NCBI RefSeq assembly: GCF_051401765.1
Contig: NW_027480423.1
Coordinates: 8,618,001 to 8,682,000, forward strand
Length of the DNA stretch: 64,000 nt
From: Calliopsis andreniformis
Lineage: Eukaryota; Arthropoda; Insecta; Hymenoptera; Andrenidae
Direction: 5' to 3'
Part shown: piece by piece, positions 51,701-63,162 of the stretch
Numbering within the stretch: position 1 is the stretch's first letter
How the letters are laid out: every line of letters starts with the position of its first letter
Position numbers and translations under genes: made by a program
Notes under the pieces: model-generated
What the model was told of the DNA's origin: nothing
The model's input: the letters and a program-made list of their open reading frames with translations, nothing else
The model's database searches: none

Positions 51701-54627
51701 CAATTATTCCTGTTATAGGACGGAAAGACTGTTGTATTTTTATTGTATTTTATGCTTCAGGCGTTGACTTCTGAGGCCGTTGCTATTCGATGTAGTGGAA
51801 CAACGCCATAGAGTGAAGCCTAGGTTACCCGGAACGTAGAAATGACCATAACTTTCATACTGGTTGCAATTATTCGTTTTATACGATGGAAAAACTGTTG
51901 TATTTATATTGTATTTTATGCTTCTGGCGTTGACTTCTAAGGCACTAGCTATTCGATCTGGTGGAGCAACGCTCAAGAGTGAAGCCCAGGTTGCCCGGAA
52001 CGTAGAAATGACCATCACTTTCAAACTGGTTGCAATTATTCCTGTTATATGATGGAAAAACTGTTGTATTTATATTGTATTTTATGCTTCGGGCGTTGAC
52101 TGCGAAGGCCCTAACTATTCAATCTGTTGGATCAACGCCCTAGAGTGAAGCCTAGGTTGCTCCGAATGTAGAAATGACCATAACATTCACACTGGTTGAA
52201 ATTACTCGTTTTATACGATGGAAAAACTGTTATAATTATATTGTATTTTATGCTTCTGGCGTTGATTTCTTAGGCCCTAACTATTCAATCTGGTGGAACA
52301 ACGCCCTAGAGTGAGGCCTAGGTTGCCCGGAACGTAGAAATGACCATCACTTCCATACTGGTAGCAATTATTCGTTTTATACGATGGAAAAACTGTTGTG
52401 TTTATATTGTATTTTACGCTTCTGGCGTTGACTTCTAAGGCACTAACTATTCGATCTGGTGGAGTACCGCCCTAGAGTGAAGCCTAGGTTCCCCGGAACG
52501 TAGAAATGACCATGACTTTCAAACTGGTTGCAATTGTTCCTGTTATAGGATGGAAAGACTGTTGTATTTTTATTGTATTTTATGCTTCAGGCGTTGACTT
52601 CTGAGGCCGTAGCTATTCGATGTGGTGAAAGAACGCCATAGAGTGAAGCCTGGGTTGCGCGGAACGTAGACATAACCATAACTTTCATACTGGTTGCAAT
52701 TATTCGTTTTATATGATGGAAAAACTGTTGTATTTATATTCTATTTTATGCTTCTGGCGTTGACTTCTAAGGCACTAACTATTCGATCTGGTGGAGCAAC
52801 GCTCTAGAGTGAAGCCTAGGTTGCTCGGAATGTAGAAATGACCATAACATTCACACTGGTTGTAATTATTCGTTTAATACGATGGAAAAGCTGTTGCATC
52901 TTTATTGTATTTTATGATTCTGGCGTTGACTTCTAAGGCCCTAACTATTCAATCTGGTGGAACAACGCCCTAGAGTGAGGCCTAGGTTGCCCGGAACATA
53001 GAAATGACCATCACTTCCATACTGGTAGCAATTATTCGTTTTATACGATGGAAAAACTGTTGTGTTTATATTGTATTTTATGTTTCTGGCGTTGACTTCT
53101 AAGGCACTAACTATTCGATCTGGTGGAGCAACGCCCTAGAGTGAAGCCTAGGTTCCCCGGAACGTAGAAATGACTATCACTTTCAAACTGGTTGCAATTA
53201 TTCCTGTTATAGGATGAAAAGACTGTTGTATTTTTACTGTATTTTATGCTTCAGGCGTTGACTTCTGAGGCCGCAGCTATTCGATGTGGTGGAAGAACGC
53301 CATAGAGTGAAGCCTAGGTTGCCCGAAACGTAGAAATGACCATTACTTTCATACTGGTTGCAATTATTCGTTTTATATGATGGAAGATCTGCTGTATTTA
53401 TATTGTATTTTATGCTGCTGGCGTTCACTTCTTAGGCCCTAACTATTCGATCTGGCGGAACAACGCCCTGGGGTGAAGCCTAGGTTGCCGGAACGTAGAA
53501 ATGATCATAACTTTCACACTGGTTGCCATTATTCGTTTTATACTATGGAAAAACTGTTCTATTTATTTTGTATTTTATGCTTCGGGCGTTGACTTCTAAG
53601 GAACTAACTGTTTGATCTGGTGGAGCAACGCCCTAGAGTGAAGCCTAGGTTGCCCGGAACGTAGATATGACCATAACTTTCACACTGGATGCTACTATTC
53701 GTTCTATACGGTGGAATAACTGTTATATTTATATTGTATCTTATGCTTCTGGCGTTGACTTCTTAGGCCCTAACAATTCGATCTGGTGGAACAACGCCCT
53801 AGAGTGAAGCCTAGGTTGCCTGGAACGTACAAATGACCATCACTTTCACACGGGTTGCAATTATTCCAGTTATAGGATGGAAAGACTGTTGTATTTTTAT
53901 TGTATTTTATGCTTCAGGCGTTGACTTCTGAGGCCGTAGCTATTCGATGTGGTGGAAGAACGCCATAGAGTGAAGCCTAGGTTGCCCGGAACGTAAAAAT
54001 GACCATAACTTTCATACTGGTTGCAATTATCCGTTTTATATGATGGAAGAACTGTTGTATTTATATTGTATTTTATGCTGCTGGCGTTCACTTCTTAGGC
54101 CCTAACTATTCGATCTGGTGGAAGAACTACCTGGGGTGAAGCCTAGGTTGCCCGGAACGTAGAAATGACCATAACTTTCACACTGGTTGCTATTATTCGT
54201 TTTATACGATGGAAAAACTGTTATATTTATATTGTATTTTATGCTTCTGGCGTTGACTTCTTAGGCCCTAACAATTCGATCTGGTGGAACAGCGCCCTAG
54301 AGTGAAGCCTAGGTTGCCTGGAACGTACAAATGACCATCACTTACACACGGGTTGCAATTATTCCTGTTATAGGACGGAAAGACTGTTGTATTTTTATTG
54401 TATTTTATGCTTCAGGCGTTGACTTCTGAGGCCGTAGCTATTCGATGTGGTGGAAGAACGCCATAGAGTGAAGCCTGGGTTGCGCGGAACGTAGACATAA
54501 CCATAACTTTCATAGTAGTTGCAATTATTCGTTTTATATGATGGAAAAACTGTTGTATTTATATTGTATTTTATGCTTCTGGCGTTGACTTCTAAGGCAC
54601 TAACTATTCGATCTGGTGGAGCAACGC
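48757..54627 (+). repeat. 39-monomer HOR unit, copy 2 (truncated to about 5.87 kb)
   Basis: Near-identical to 42286-48156; only a handful of substitutions were seen, such as ggcggaac near 53454 versus ggtggaac, and gaccatcacttac near 54333 versus gaccgtcacttac. At 54628 it switches from the copy 1 continuation (gccctagggtgtagcc) to gctctagagtgaagcc, losing about 3.6 monomers of the unit. Confidence 0.9.
50279..52933 (+). repeat. 16-monomer HOR unit, copy carried in the second 39-monomer unit
   Basis: Equivalent of 43808-46462 shifted by 6471 bp. The part before it (48757-50278) is the corresponding right portion of unit 1. Example differences from its partner are ggtagcatttattcg near 50380 and gttgacttct near 52929 versus gttgacatct near 46458. 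Confidence 0.85.
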
Positions 54628-54699
54628 TCTAGAGTGAAGCCTAGGTTGCCCGGAACGTAGAAATGACCATCACTTTCACACGGGTTGCAATTATTCCTG

Positions 54700-55600
54700 T
54701 TATAGGACGGAAAGACTGTTGTATTTTTATTGTATTTTATGCTTCAGGCGTTGACTTCTGAGGCCGTTGCTATTCGATGTAGTGGAAGAACGCCATAGAG
54801 TGATGCCTAGGTTCCCCGGAACGTAGAAATGTCCATAACTTTCATACTGGTTGCAATTATTCCTGTTATATGATGGAAAAACTGTTGTATTTATATTGTA
54901 TTTTATGCTTCGGGCGTTGACTGCTAAGGCCCTAACTATTCAATCTGTTGGATCAACGCCCTAGAGTGAAGCCTAGGTTGCTCGGAATGTAGAAATGACC
55001 ATAACATTCACACTGGTTGTAATTATTCGATTAATACGATGGAAAAGCTGTTGCATCTTTATTGTATTTTATGATTCTGGCGTTGACTTCTAAGGCCCTA
55101 ACTATTCAGTCTGGTGGAACAACGCCCTAGAGTGAGGCCTAGGTTGCCCGGAACATAGAAATGACCATCACTTCCATACTGGTAGCAATTATTCGTTTTA
55201 TACGATGGAAAAACTGTTGTGTTTATATTGTATTTTATGTTTCTGGCGTTGACTTCTAAGGCACCAACTATTCGATCTGGTGGAGCAACGCCGTAGAGTG
55301 AAGCCTAGGTTCCCCGGAACGTAGAAATGACCATCACTTTCAAACTGGTTGCAATTATTCCTGATATAGGATGGAAAGACTGTTGTATTTTTATTGTATT
55401 TTGTGCTTCAGGCGTTGACTTCTGAGGCCGTAGCTATTCGATGTGGTGGAAGAACGCCATAGAGTGAAGCCTAGGTTGCCCGGAACGTAGAAATGACCAT
55501 AACTTTCATACTGGTTGCAATTATTCGTTTTATATGATGGAAGAACTGTTGTATATATATTGTATTTTATTCTTCTGGCGTTCACTTCTTAGGCCCTAAC
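54700..55600 (+). repeat. 0.9-kb block, copy a of three (33- and 18-monomer spacings)
   Basis: Matches about 60176-61076 at 5476 bp (33 monomers less 2 bp). Shared words are gagtgatgcctagg at 54799, aatgtccataac, caccaactattcg, cgccgtagag and attttgtgcttcagg. Confidence 0.82.
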
Positions 55601-58600
55601 TATTCGATCTGGTGGAACAACGCCCTGGGGTGAAGCCTAGGTTGCCGGAACGTAGAAATGATCATAACTTTCACACTGGTTGCTATTATTCGTTTTATAA
55701 GATGGAAAATCTGTTCTATTTATTTTGTATTTTATGCTTCTGGCGTTGATTTCTTAGGCCCTAACTATTCAATCTGGTGGAGCAACGCCCTAGAGTGAGG
55801 CCTAGGTTGCCCGGAACGTAGAAATGACCATCACTTCCATACTGGTAGCAATTACTCGTTTTGTACGATGGAAAAACTGTTGTGTTTATATTGTATTTTA
55901 TGCTTCTGGCGTTGACTTCTAAGGCACTAACTATTCGAACCGGTGGAGCAACGCCCTAGAGTGAAGCCTAGGTTGCCCGGAAAGTAGAAATGACCATAAC
56001 TTTCACACTGGTTGCTATTACTCCTGTTATATGATGGAAAGACTGTTGTAATTATATTGTATTTTATGCTTCGGGCGTTGACTGCTGAGACCCTAACTAT
56101 TCAATCTGTTGGATCAACGCCCTAGAGTGAAGCCTAGGTTGCTCGGAATGTAGAAATCACCATAACATTCACACTGGTTGAAATTATTCGTTTAATATGA
56201 TGGAAAAGCTGTTGCACCTTTATTGTATTTTATGATTCTGGCGTTGACTTCTAACGCACTAACTATTCGATCTGGTGGAGCAACGCCCTAGAGTGAAGCC
56301 TAGGTTCCCCGGAACGTAGAAATGACCATCACTTTCAAACTGGTTGCAATTATTCCTGTTATAGGATGGAAAGACTGTTGTATTTTTATTGTATTTTATG
56401 CTTCAGGAGTTGACTTCTGGGGCCGTTGCTATTCGATGTAGTGGAAGAACGCCATAGAGTGAAGCCTAGGCTGCCCGGAACGTACAAATGACCATAACTG
56501 TCATACTAGTTGCAATTATTCGTTTTATACGATGGAAAAACTGTTGTATTTATATTGTATTTTATGCTTCTGGCGTTGACTTCTAAGGCACTAACTATTC
56601 GATCTGGTGGAGCAACGCCCTAGGGTGTAGCCTGGGTTGCCCGGAAAGTAGAAATGACCACAACTTTCATACTGGTTGCAATTATTCGTTTTATACGATG
56701 GAAAAACTGTTGTATTTATATTGTATTTTATGCTTCTGGCGTTGACTTCTAAGGCACTAACTATTCGATCTGGTGGAACAATGCCCTAGAGTGAGGCCTA
56801 GGTTGCCCGGAACGTGGAAATGACCATCACTTCCATACTGGTAGCAATTATTCGTTTTACACGATGGAAAAACTGTTGTGTTTATATTGTATTTTATGCT
56901 TCTGGCGTTGACTTCGAAGGCACTAACTATTCGATCTGGTGGAGCAACGCCCTAGAGTGAAGCCTAGGTTCCCCGGAACGTAGAAATGACCATCACTTTC
57001 AAACTGGTTGCAATTATTCCTGTTATAGGATGGAAAGGCTGTTGTATTTTTATTGTATTTTATGCTTCAGGCGTTGACTTCTGAGGCCGTAGCTATTCGA
57101 TGTGGTGGAAGAACGCCATAGAGTGAAGCCTGGGTTGCCCGGAACGTAGAAATGACCATCACTTTCAAACTGGTTGCTATTATTCCTGTTATATGATGGA
57201 AAGACTGTTGTATTTATATTGTATTTTATGCTTCGGGCGTTGACTGCTAAGGCCCTAACTATTCAATCTGTTGGATCAACGCCCTAGAGTGAAGCCTAGG
57301 TTGCTCGCAATGTAGAAATGACCATAACATTCACACTGGTTGAAATTATTCGTTTAATACGATGGAAAACCTGTTGCATCTTTATTGTATTTTATGATTC
57401 TGGCGTTGACTTCTAAGGCCCTAACTATTCGATCTGGTGGAGCAACGCCCTAGAGTGAAGCCTAGGTTGCCCAGAACGTAGAAATGACGTTAACTTTCAT
57501 ACTGGTTGCAATTATTCGGTTTATACGACGGAAAAACAGTTCTATTTATTTTGTATTTTATGCTTCGGCCGTGGACTTCTAAGGCACTAACTATTCGATC
57601 TGTTGGAGCAACGCCCTAGGGTGTAGCCTGGCTTGCCCGGAAAGTAGAAATGACCACTACTTTCATACTGGTTGCAATTACTCGTTTTACATGATGGAAA
57701 AACTGTTGTATTTATTTTGTATTTTATGCTTCGGGCGTTGACTTCTAAGGCCCTAACTGTTTGATCTGGTGGAGCAACGCCCTAGGCGTGAAGCCTAGGT
57801 TGCCCGGAAAGTAGAAATGACCATAACTTTCACACTGGTTGCTATTATTCGTTCTGTACGATGGAAAAACTGTTATATTTATATTGCATCTTATGCTTCT
57901 GGCGTTGACTTCTAAGGCCCTAACAATTCGATCTGGTGGAACAGCGCCCTAGAGTGATGCCTAGGCTGCCTGGAACGTACAAATGACCATCACTTTCACA
58001 AGGGTTGCAATTATTCCTGTTATAGGATGGAAAGACTGTTGTATTTTTATTGTATTTTATGCTTCAGGCGTTGACTTCTGAGGCCGCAGCTATTCGATGT
58101 GGTGGAAGAACGCCATAGAGTGAAGCCTAGGTTGCGCGGAACGTAGAAATGACCATAACTTTCATACTGGCTGCAATTATTCGATTTATATGATGGAAGA
58201 ACTGTTGTATTTATATTGTATTTTATGCTGCTGGCGTTCACTTCTTAGGCCCTAACTATTCTATCTGGTGGAACAACGCCCTGGGTTGAAGCCTAGGTTG
58301 CCGGAACGTAGAAATGATCATAACTTTCACACTGGTTGCTATTATTCGTTTCATACTATGGAAAAACTGTTCTATTTATTTTGTATTTTATGCTTCGGGC
58401 GTTGACTTCTAAGGAACTAACTGTTTGATCTGGTGGAGCAACGCCCTAGAGTGAAGCCTAGGTTGCGCGGAACGTAGAAATGACCATAACTTTCACACTG
58501 GATGCTATTATTCGTTCTATACGATGGCAAAACTGTTATATTTATATTGTATCTTATGCTTCTGGCGTTGACTTCTTAGGCCCTAACAATTCGATCTGGT

Positions 58601-58679
58601 GGAACAAGGCCCTAAAGTGAAGCCTAGGTTGCCTGGAACGTACAAATGACCATCACTTTCACACGGGTTGCAATTATTC

Positions 58680-59630
58680 CAGTTATAGGATGGAAAGACT
58701 GTTGTATTTTTATTGTATTTTGTGCTTCAGGCGTTGACTTCTGAGGCCGTAGCTATTCGATGTGGTGGAAGAACGCCATAGAGTGAAGCCTAGGTTGCCC
58801 GGAACGTAGAAATGACCATAACTTTCATACTGGTTGCAATTATTCGTTTTATATGATGGAAGAACTGTTGTATTTATATTGTATTTTATTCTTCTGGCGT
58901 TCACTTCTTAGGCCCTAACTATTCGATCTGGTGGAACAACGCCCTGGGGTGTAGCCTGGGTTGTCCGGAAAGTAGAAATGACCACAACTTTCATACTGGT
59001 TGCAATTACTCGTTTTATATGATGGAAAAACTGTTGTATTTATATTGTATTTTATGCTTCTGGCGTTCACTTCTTAGGCCCTAACTATTCAATCTGGCGG
59101 AACAACGCCCTAGCGTGAAGCCTAGGTTGCCCGGAACGTAGAAATGACCATAACTTTTACACTGGTAGCAAGTGTTCGTTTTATACCATGGAAAAACTGT
59201 TCTATTTATTTTGGATTTTATGCTTCGGGCGTTGACTTCTTAGGCCCTAACTATTCGATCTGGTGGAGCAACGCCCTAGAGTGAAGCCTAGGTTCCCCGG
59301 AACGTAGAAATGACCATCACTTTCAAACTGGTTGCAATTATTCCTGTTATAGGATGAAAAGACTGTTGTATTTTTACTGTATTTTATGCTTCAGGCGTTG
59401 ACTTCTGAGGCCGCAGCTATTCGATGTGGTGGAAGAACGCCATAGAGTGAAGCCTAGGTTGCCCGAAACGTAGAAATGACCATAACTTTCATACTGGTTG
59501 CAATTATTCGTTTTATATGATGGAAGATCTGCTGTATTTATATTGTATTTTATGCTGCTGGCGTTCACTTCTTAGGCCCTAACTATTCGATCTGGTGGAA
59601 CAACGCCCTGGGGTGAAGCCTAGGTTGCTG
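58680..59630 (+). repeat. 0.95-kb block, copy a (16-monomer spacing in the right mosaic)
   Basis: Matches 61335-62285 at 2655 bp, the same 16-monomer spacing as the nested HOR at 41-46 kb but with different monomers: attttgtgcttcagg, gggtgtagcctgggttg, gcaagtgttcg with ataccatgg, gattttatgcttcggg and gatgaaaagactg. Confidence 0.82.
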
Positions 59631-60175
59631 GAACGTAGAAATGACCATAACTTTCACACTGGTTGCTATTATTCGTTTTATACGATGGAAAAACTGTTCT
59701 ATTTATTTTGTATTTTATGCTTCGGGCGTTGACTTCTTAGGCCCTAACAATTCGATCTGGTGGAACAACGCCCTAGAGTGAAGCCTAGGTTGCCTGGAAC
59801 GTACAAATGACCATCACTTTCACACGGGTTGCAATTATTCCTGTTATAGGATGGAAAGACTGTTGCATCTTTATTGAATTTTATGCTTCTGGCGTTGACT
59901 TCTAAGGCCCTAACTATTCTATCTGGTGCATGAACGCCCTAGAGTGAAGCCTAGGTTGCCCGGAACGTAGAAATGGCCATCACTTTCAAACTGGTTGCAA
60001 TTAAACCTTTTATACGATGGAAAAACTGTTGTATTTTTATTGCATTTTATGCTTCGGGCATTAACTTCTAAGGCCCTAACTATTCAATCTGTAAGAGCAA
60101 CGCCCTAGGGTGAAGCCTAGGTTGCCCGGAACGTAGAAATGACCATCACTTTCACACGGGTTGCAATTATTCCTG

Positions 60176-61076
60176 TTATAGGACGGAAAGACTGTTGTAT
60201 TTTTATTGTATTTTATGCTTCAGGCGTTGACTTCTGAGGCCGTTGCTATTCGATGTAGTGGAAGAACGCCATAGAGTGATGCCTAGGTTGCCCGGAACGT
60301 AGAAATGTCCATAACTTTCATACTGGTTGCAATTATTCCTGTTATATGATGGAAAAACTGTTGTATTTATATTGTATTTTATGCTTCGGGCGTTGACTGC
60401 TAAGGCCCTAACTATTCAATCTGTTGGATCAACGCCCTAGAGTGAAGCCTAGGTTGCTCGGAATGTAGAAATGACCATAACATTCACACTGGTTGTAATT
60501 ATTCGTTTAATACGATGGAAAAGCTGTTGCATCTTTATTGTATTTTATGATTCTGGCGTTGACTTCTAAGGCCCTAACTATTCAGTCTGGTGGAACAACG
60601 CCCTAGAGTGAGGCCTAGGTTGCCCGGAACATAGAAATGACCATCACTTCCATACTGGTAGCAATTATTCGTTTTATACGATGGAAAAACTGTTGTGTTA
60701 ATATTGTATTTTATGTTTCTGGCGTTGACTTCTAAGGCACCAACTATTCGATCTGGTGGAGCAACGCCGTAGAGTGAAGCCTAGGTTCCGCGGAACGTAG
60801 AAATGACCATCACTTTCAAACTGTTTGAAATTATTCCTGTTATAGGATGGAAAGACTGTTGTATTTTTATTGTATTTTGTGCTTCAGGCGTTGACTTCTG
60901 AGGCCGTAGCTATTCGATGTGGTGGAAGAACGCCATAGAGTGAAGCCTAGGTTGCCCGGAACGTAGAAATGACCATAACTTTCATACTTGTTGCAATTAT
61001 TCGTTTTATATGATGGAAGAACTGTTGTATTTATATTGTATTTTATTCTTCTGGCGTTCACTTCTTAGGCGCTAAC
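60176..61076 (+). repeat. 0.9-kb block, copy b of three
   Basis: Matches 54700-55600 and, at 2987 bp (18 monomers less 1 bp), about 63163-64000. It shares ggttccgcggaacg near 60784 with the third copy but not the first (gttccccgg), so copies b and c are the closer pair. Confidence 0.82.
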
Positions 61077-61334
61077 TATTCGATCTGGTGGAACAACGCC
61101 CTAGAGTGAGGCCTAGGTTGCCCGGAACGTAGAAATGACCATCACTTCCATACTGGTAGCAATTACTCGTTTTGTACGATGGAAAAACTGTTGTGTTTAT
61201 ATTGTATTTTATGCTTCTGGCGTTGACTTCTAAGGCACTAACTATTCGAACCGGTGGAGCAACGCCCTAGAGTGAAGCCTAGGTTGCCCGGAACGTAGAA
61301 ATGACCATCACTTTCAAACTGGTTGCAATTATTC

Positions 61335-62285
61335 CTGTTATAGGATGGAAAGACTGTAGTATTTTTATTGTATTTTGTGCTTCAGGCGTTGACTTCTGAG
61401 GCCGTAGCTATTCGATGTGGTGGAAGAACGCCATAGAGTGAAGCCTAGGTTGCCCGGAACGTAGAAATGACCATAACTTTCATACTGGTTGCAATTATTC
61501 GTTTTATATGATGGAAGAACTGTTGTATTTATATTGTATTTTATTCTTCTGGCGTTCACTTCTTAGGCCCTAACTATTCGATCTGGTGGAACAACGCCCT
61601 GGGGTGTAGCCTGGGTTGCCCGGAAAGTAGAAATGACCACAACTTTCATACTGGTTGCAATTACTCGTTTTATATGATGGAAAAACTGTTGTATTTATAT
61701 TGTATTTTATGCTTCTGGCGTTCACTTCTTAGGCCCTAACTATTCAATCTGGCGGAACAACGCCCTAGCGTGAAGCCTAGGTTGCCCGGAACGTAGAAAT
61801 GACCATAACTTTTACACTGGTAGCAAGTGTTCGTTTTATACCATGGAAAAACTGTTCTATTTATTTTGGATTTTATGCTTCGGGCGTTGACTTCTTAGGC
61901 CCTAACTATTCGATCTGGTGGAGCAACGCCCTAGAGTGAAGCCTAGGTTCCCCGGAACGTAGAAATGACCATCACTTTCAAACTGGTTGCAATTATTCCT
62001 GTTATAGGATGAAAAGACTGTTGTATTTTTACTGTATTTTATGCTTCAGGCGTTGACTTCTGAGGCCGCAGCTATTCGATGTGGTGGAAGAACGCCATAG
62101 AGTGAAGCCTAGGTTGCCCGAAACGTAGAAATGACCATAACTTTCATACTGGTTGCAATTATTCGTTTTATATGATGGAAGATCTGCTGTATTTATATTG
62201 TATTTTATGCTGCTGGCGTTCACTTCTTAGGCCCTAACTATTCGATCTGGTGGAACAACGCCCTGGGGTGAAGCCTAGGTTGCCG
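61335..62285 (+). repeat. 0.95-kb block, copy b (16-monomer spacing in the right mosaic)
   Basis: Partner of 58680-59630, ending where this copy has ggttgccggaacg and the partner ggttgctggaacg. From about 61905 it also matches the end of the 39-monomer unit, so this is a crossover point between two source blocks. Confidence 0.8.
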
Positions 62286-62967
62286 GAACGTAGAAATGAT
62301 CATAACTTTCACACTGGTTGCCATTATTCGTTTTATACTATGGAAAAACTGTTCTATTTATTTTGTATTTTATGCTTCGGGCGTTGACTTCTAAGGAACT
62401 AACTGTTTGATCTGGTGGAGCAACGCCCTAGAGTGAAGCCTAGGTTGCCCGGAACGTAGATATGACCATAACTTTCACACTGGATGCTATTATTCGTTCT
62501 ATACGGTGGAATAACTGTTATATTTATATTGTATCTTATGCTTCTGGCGTTGACTTCTTAGGCCCTAACAATTCGATCTGGTGGAACAACGCCCTAGAGT
62601 GAAGCCTAGGTTGCCTGGAACGTACAAATGACCATCACTTTCACACGGGTTGCAATTATTCCAGTTATAGGATGGAAAGACTGTTGTATTTGTATTGTAT
62701 TTTATGCTGCTGGCGTTCACTTCTTAGGCCCTAACTATTCGATCTGGTGGAAGAACTACCTGGGGTGAAGCCTAGGTTGCCCGGAACGTAGAAATGACCA
62801 TAACTTTCACACTGGTTGCTATTATTCGTTTTATACGATGGAAAAACTGTTATATTTATATTGTATTTTATGCTTCTGGCGTTGACTTCTTAGGCCCTAA
62901 CAATTCGATCTGGTGGAACAGCGCCCTAGAGTGAAGCCTAGGTTGCCTGGAACGTACAAATGACCAT
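61905..62967 (+). repeat. Block shared with the 39-monomer unit, minus one monomer
   Basis: About 61905-62697 matches 53110-53902 at 8795 bp (53 monomers less 3 bp). About 62697-62967 matches about 54068-54338 at 8629 bp, which is 166 bp less. One monomer, the ttctgaggccg / gtggaagaacgcc subtype, is missing here. Markers include gatctgctgtatt, tatactatgg, tctatacggtgg and gaagaactacctgggg. Confidence 0.8.
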
Positions 62968-63162
62968 CACTTTCAAACTGGTTGCAATTAATCCTTTTAT
63001 ACGATGGAAAAACTGTTGTACTTTTATTGCATTTTATGTTTCGTGCATTGACTTCTAAGGCCCTAACTATTCAATCTGTCGGAGCAACGCCCTAGGGTGT
63101 AGCCTAGGTTGCCCGGAAAGTAGAAATGACCATAACTTTCATACTGGTTGCATTTACTCGTT

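Noticed and set aside
7717..52052. Plus-strand open frames of 61-88 codons (for example 7717-7953, 32265-32522, 36453-36719, 42738-42926)
   Set aside because: Same reason: periodic by-products of the monomer in other frames. The similar peptides follow from duplicated DNA, not from protein conservation.
7095..62223. Recurring minus-strand open frames of 63-106 codons (for example 7095-7289, 30711-31031, 42614-42898, 62029-62223)
   Set aside because: They repeat with the satellite, start at the same monomer point, and end because 166 = 3 x 55 + 1 shifts the frame in each monomer. They have no recognisable domain and no upstream signals. Substitutions between copies change residues freely.
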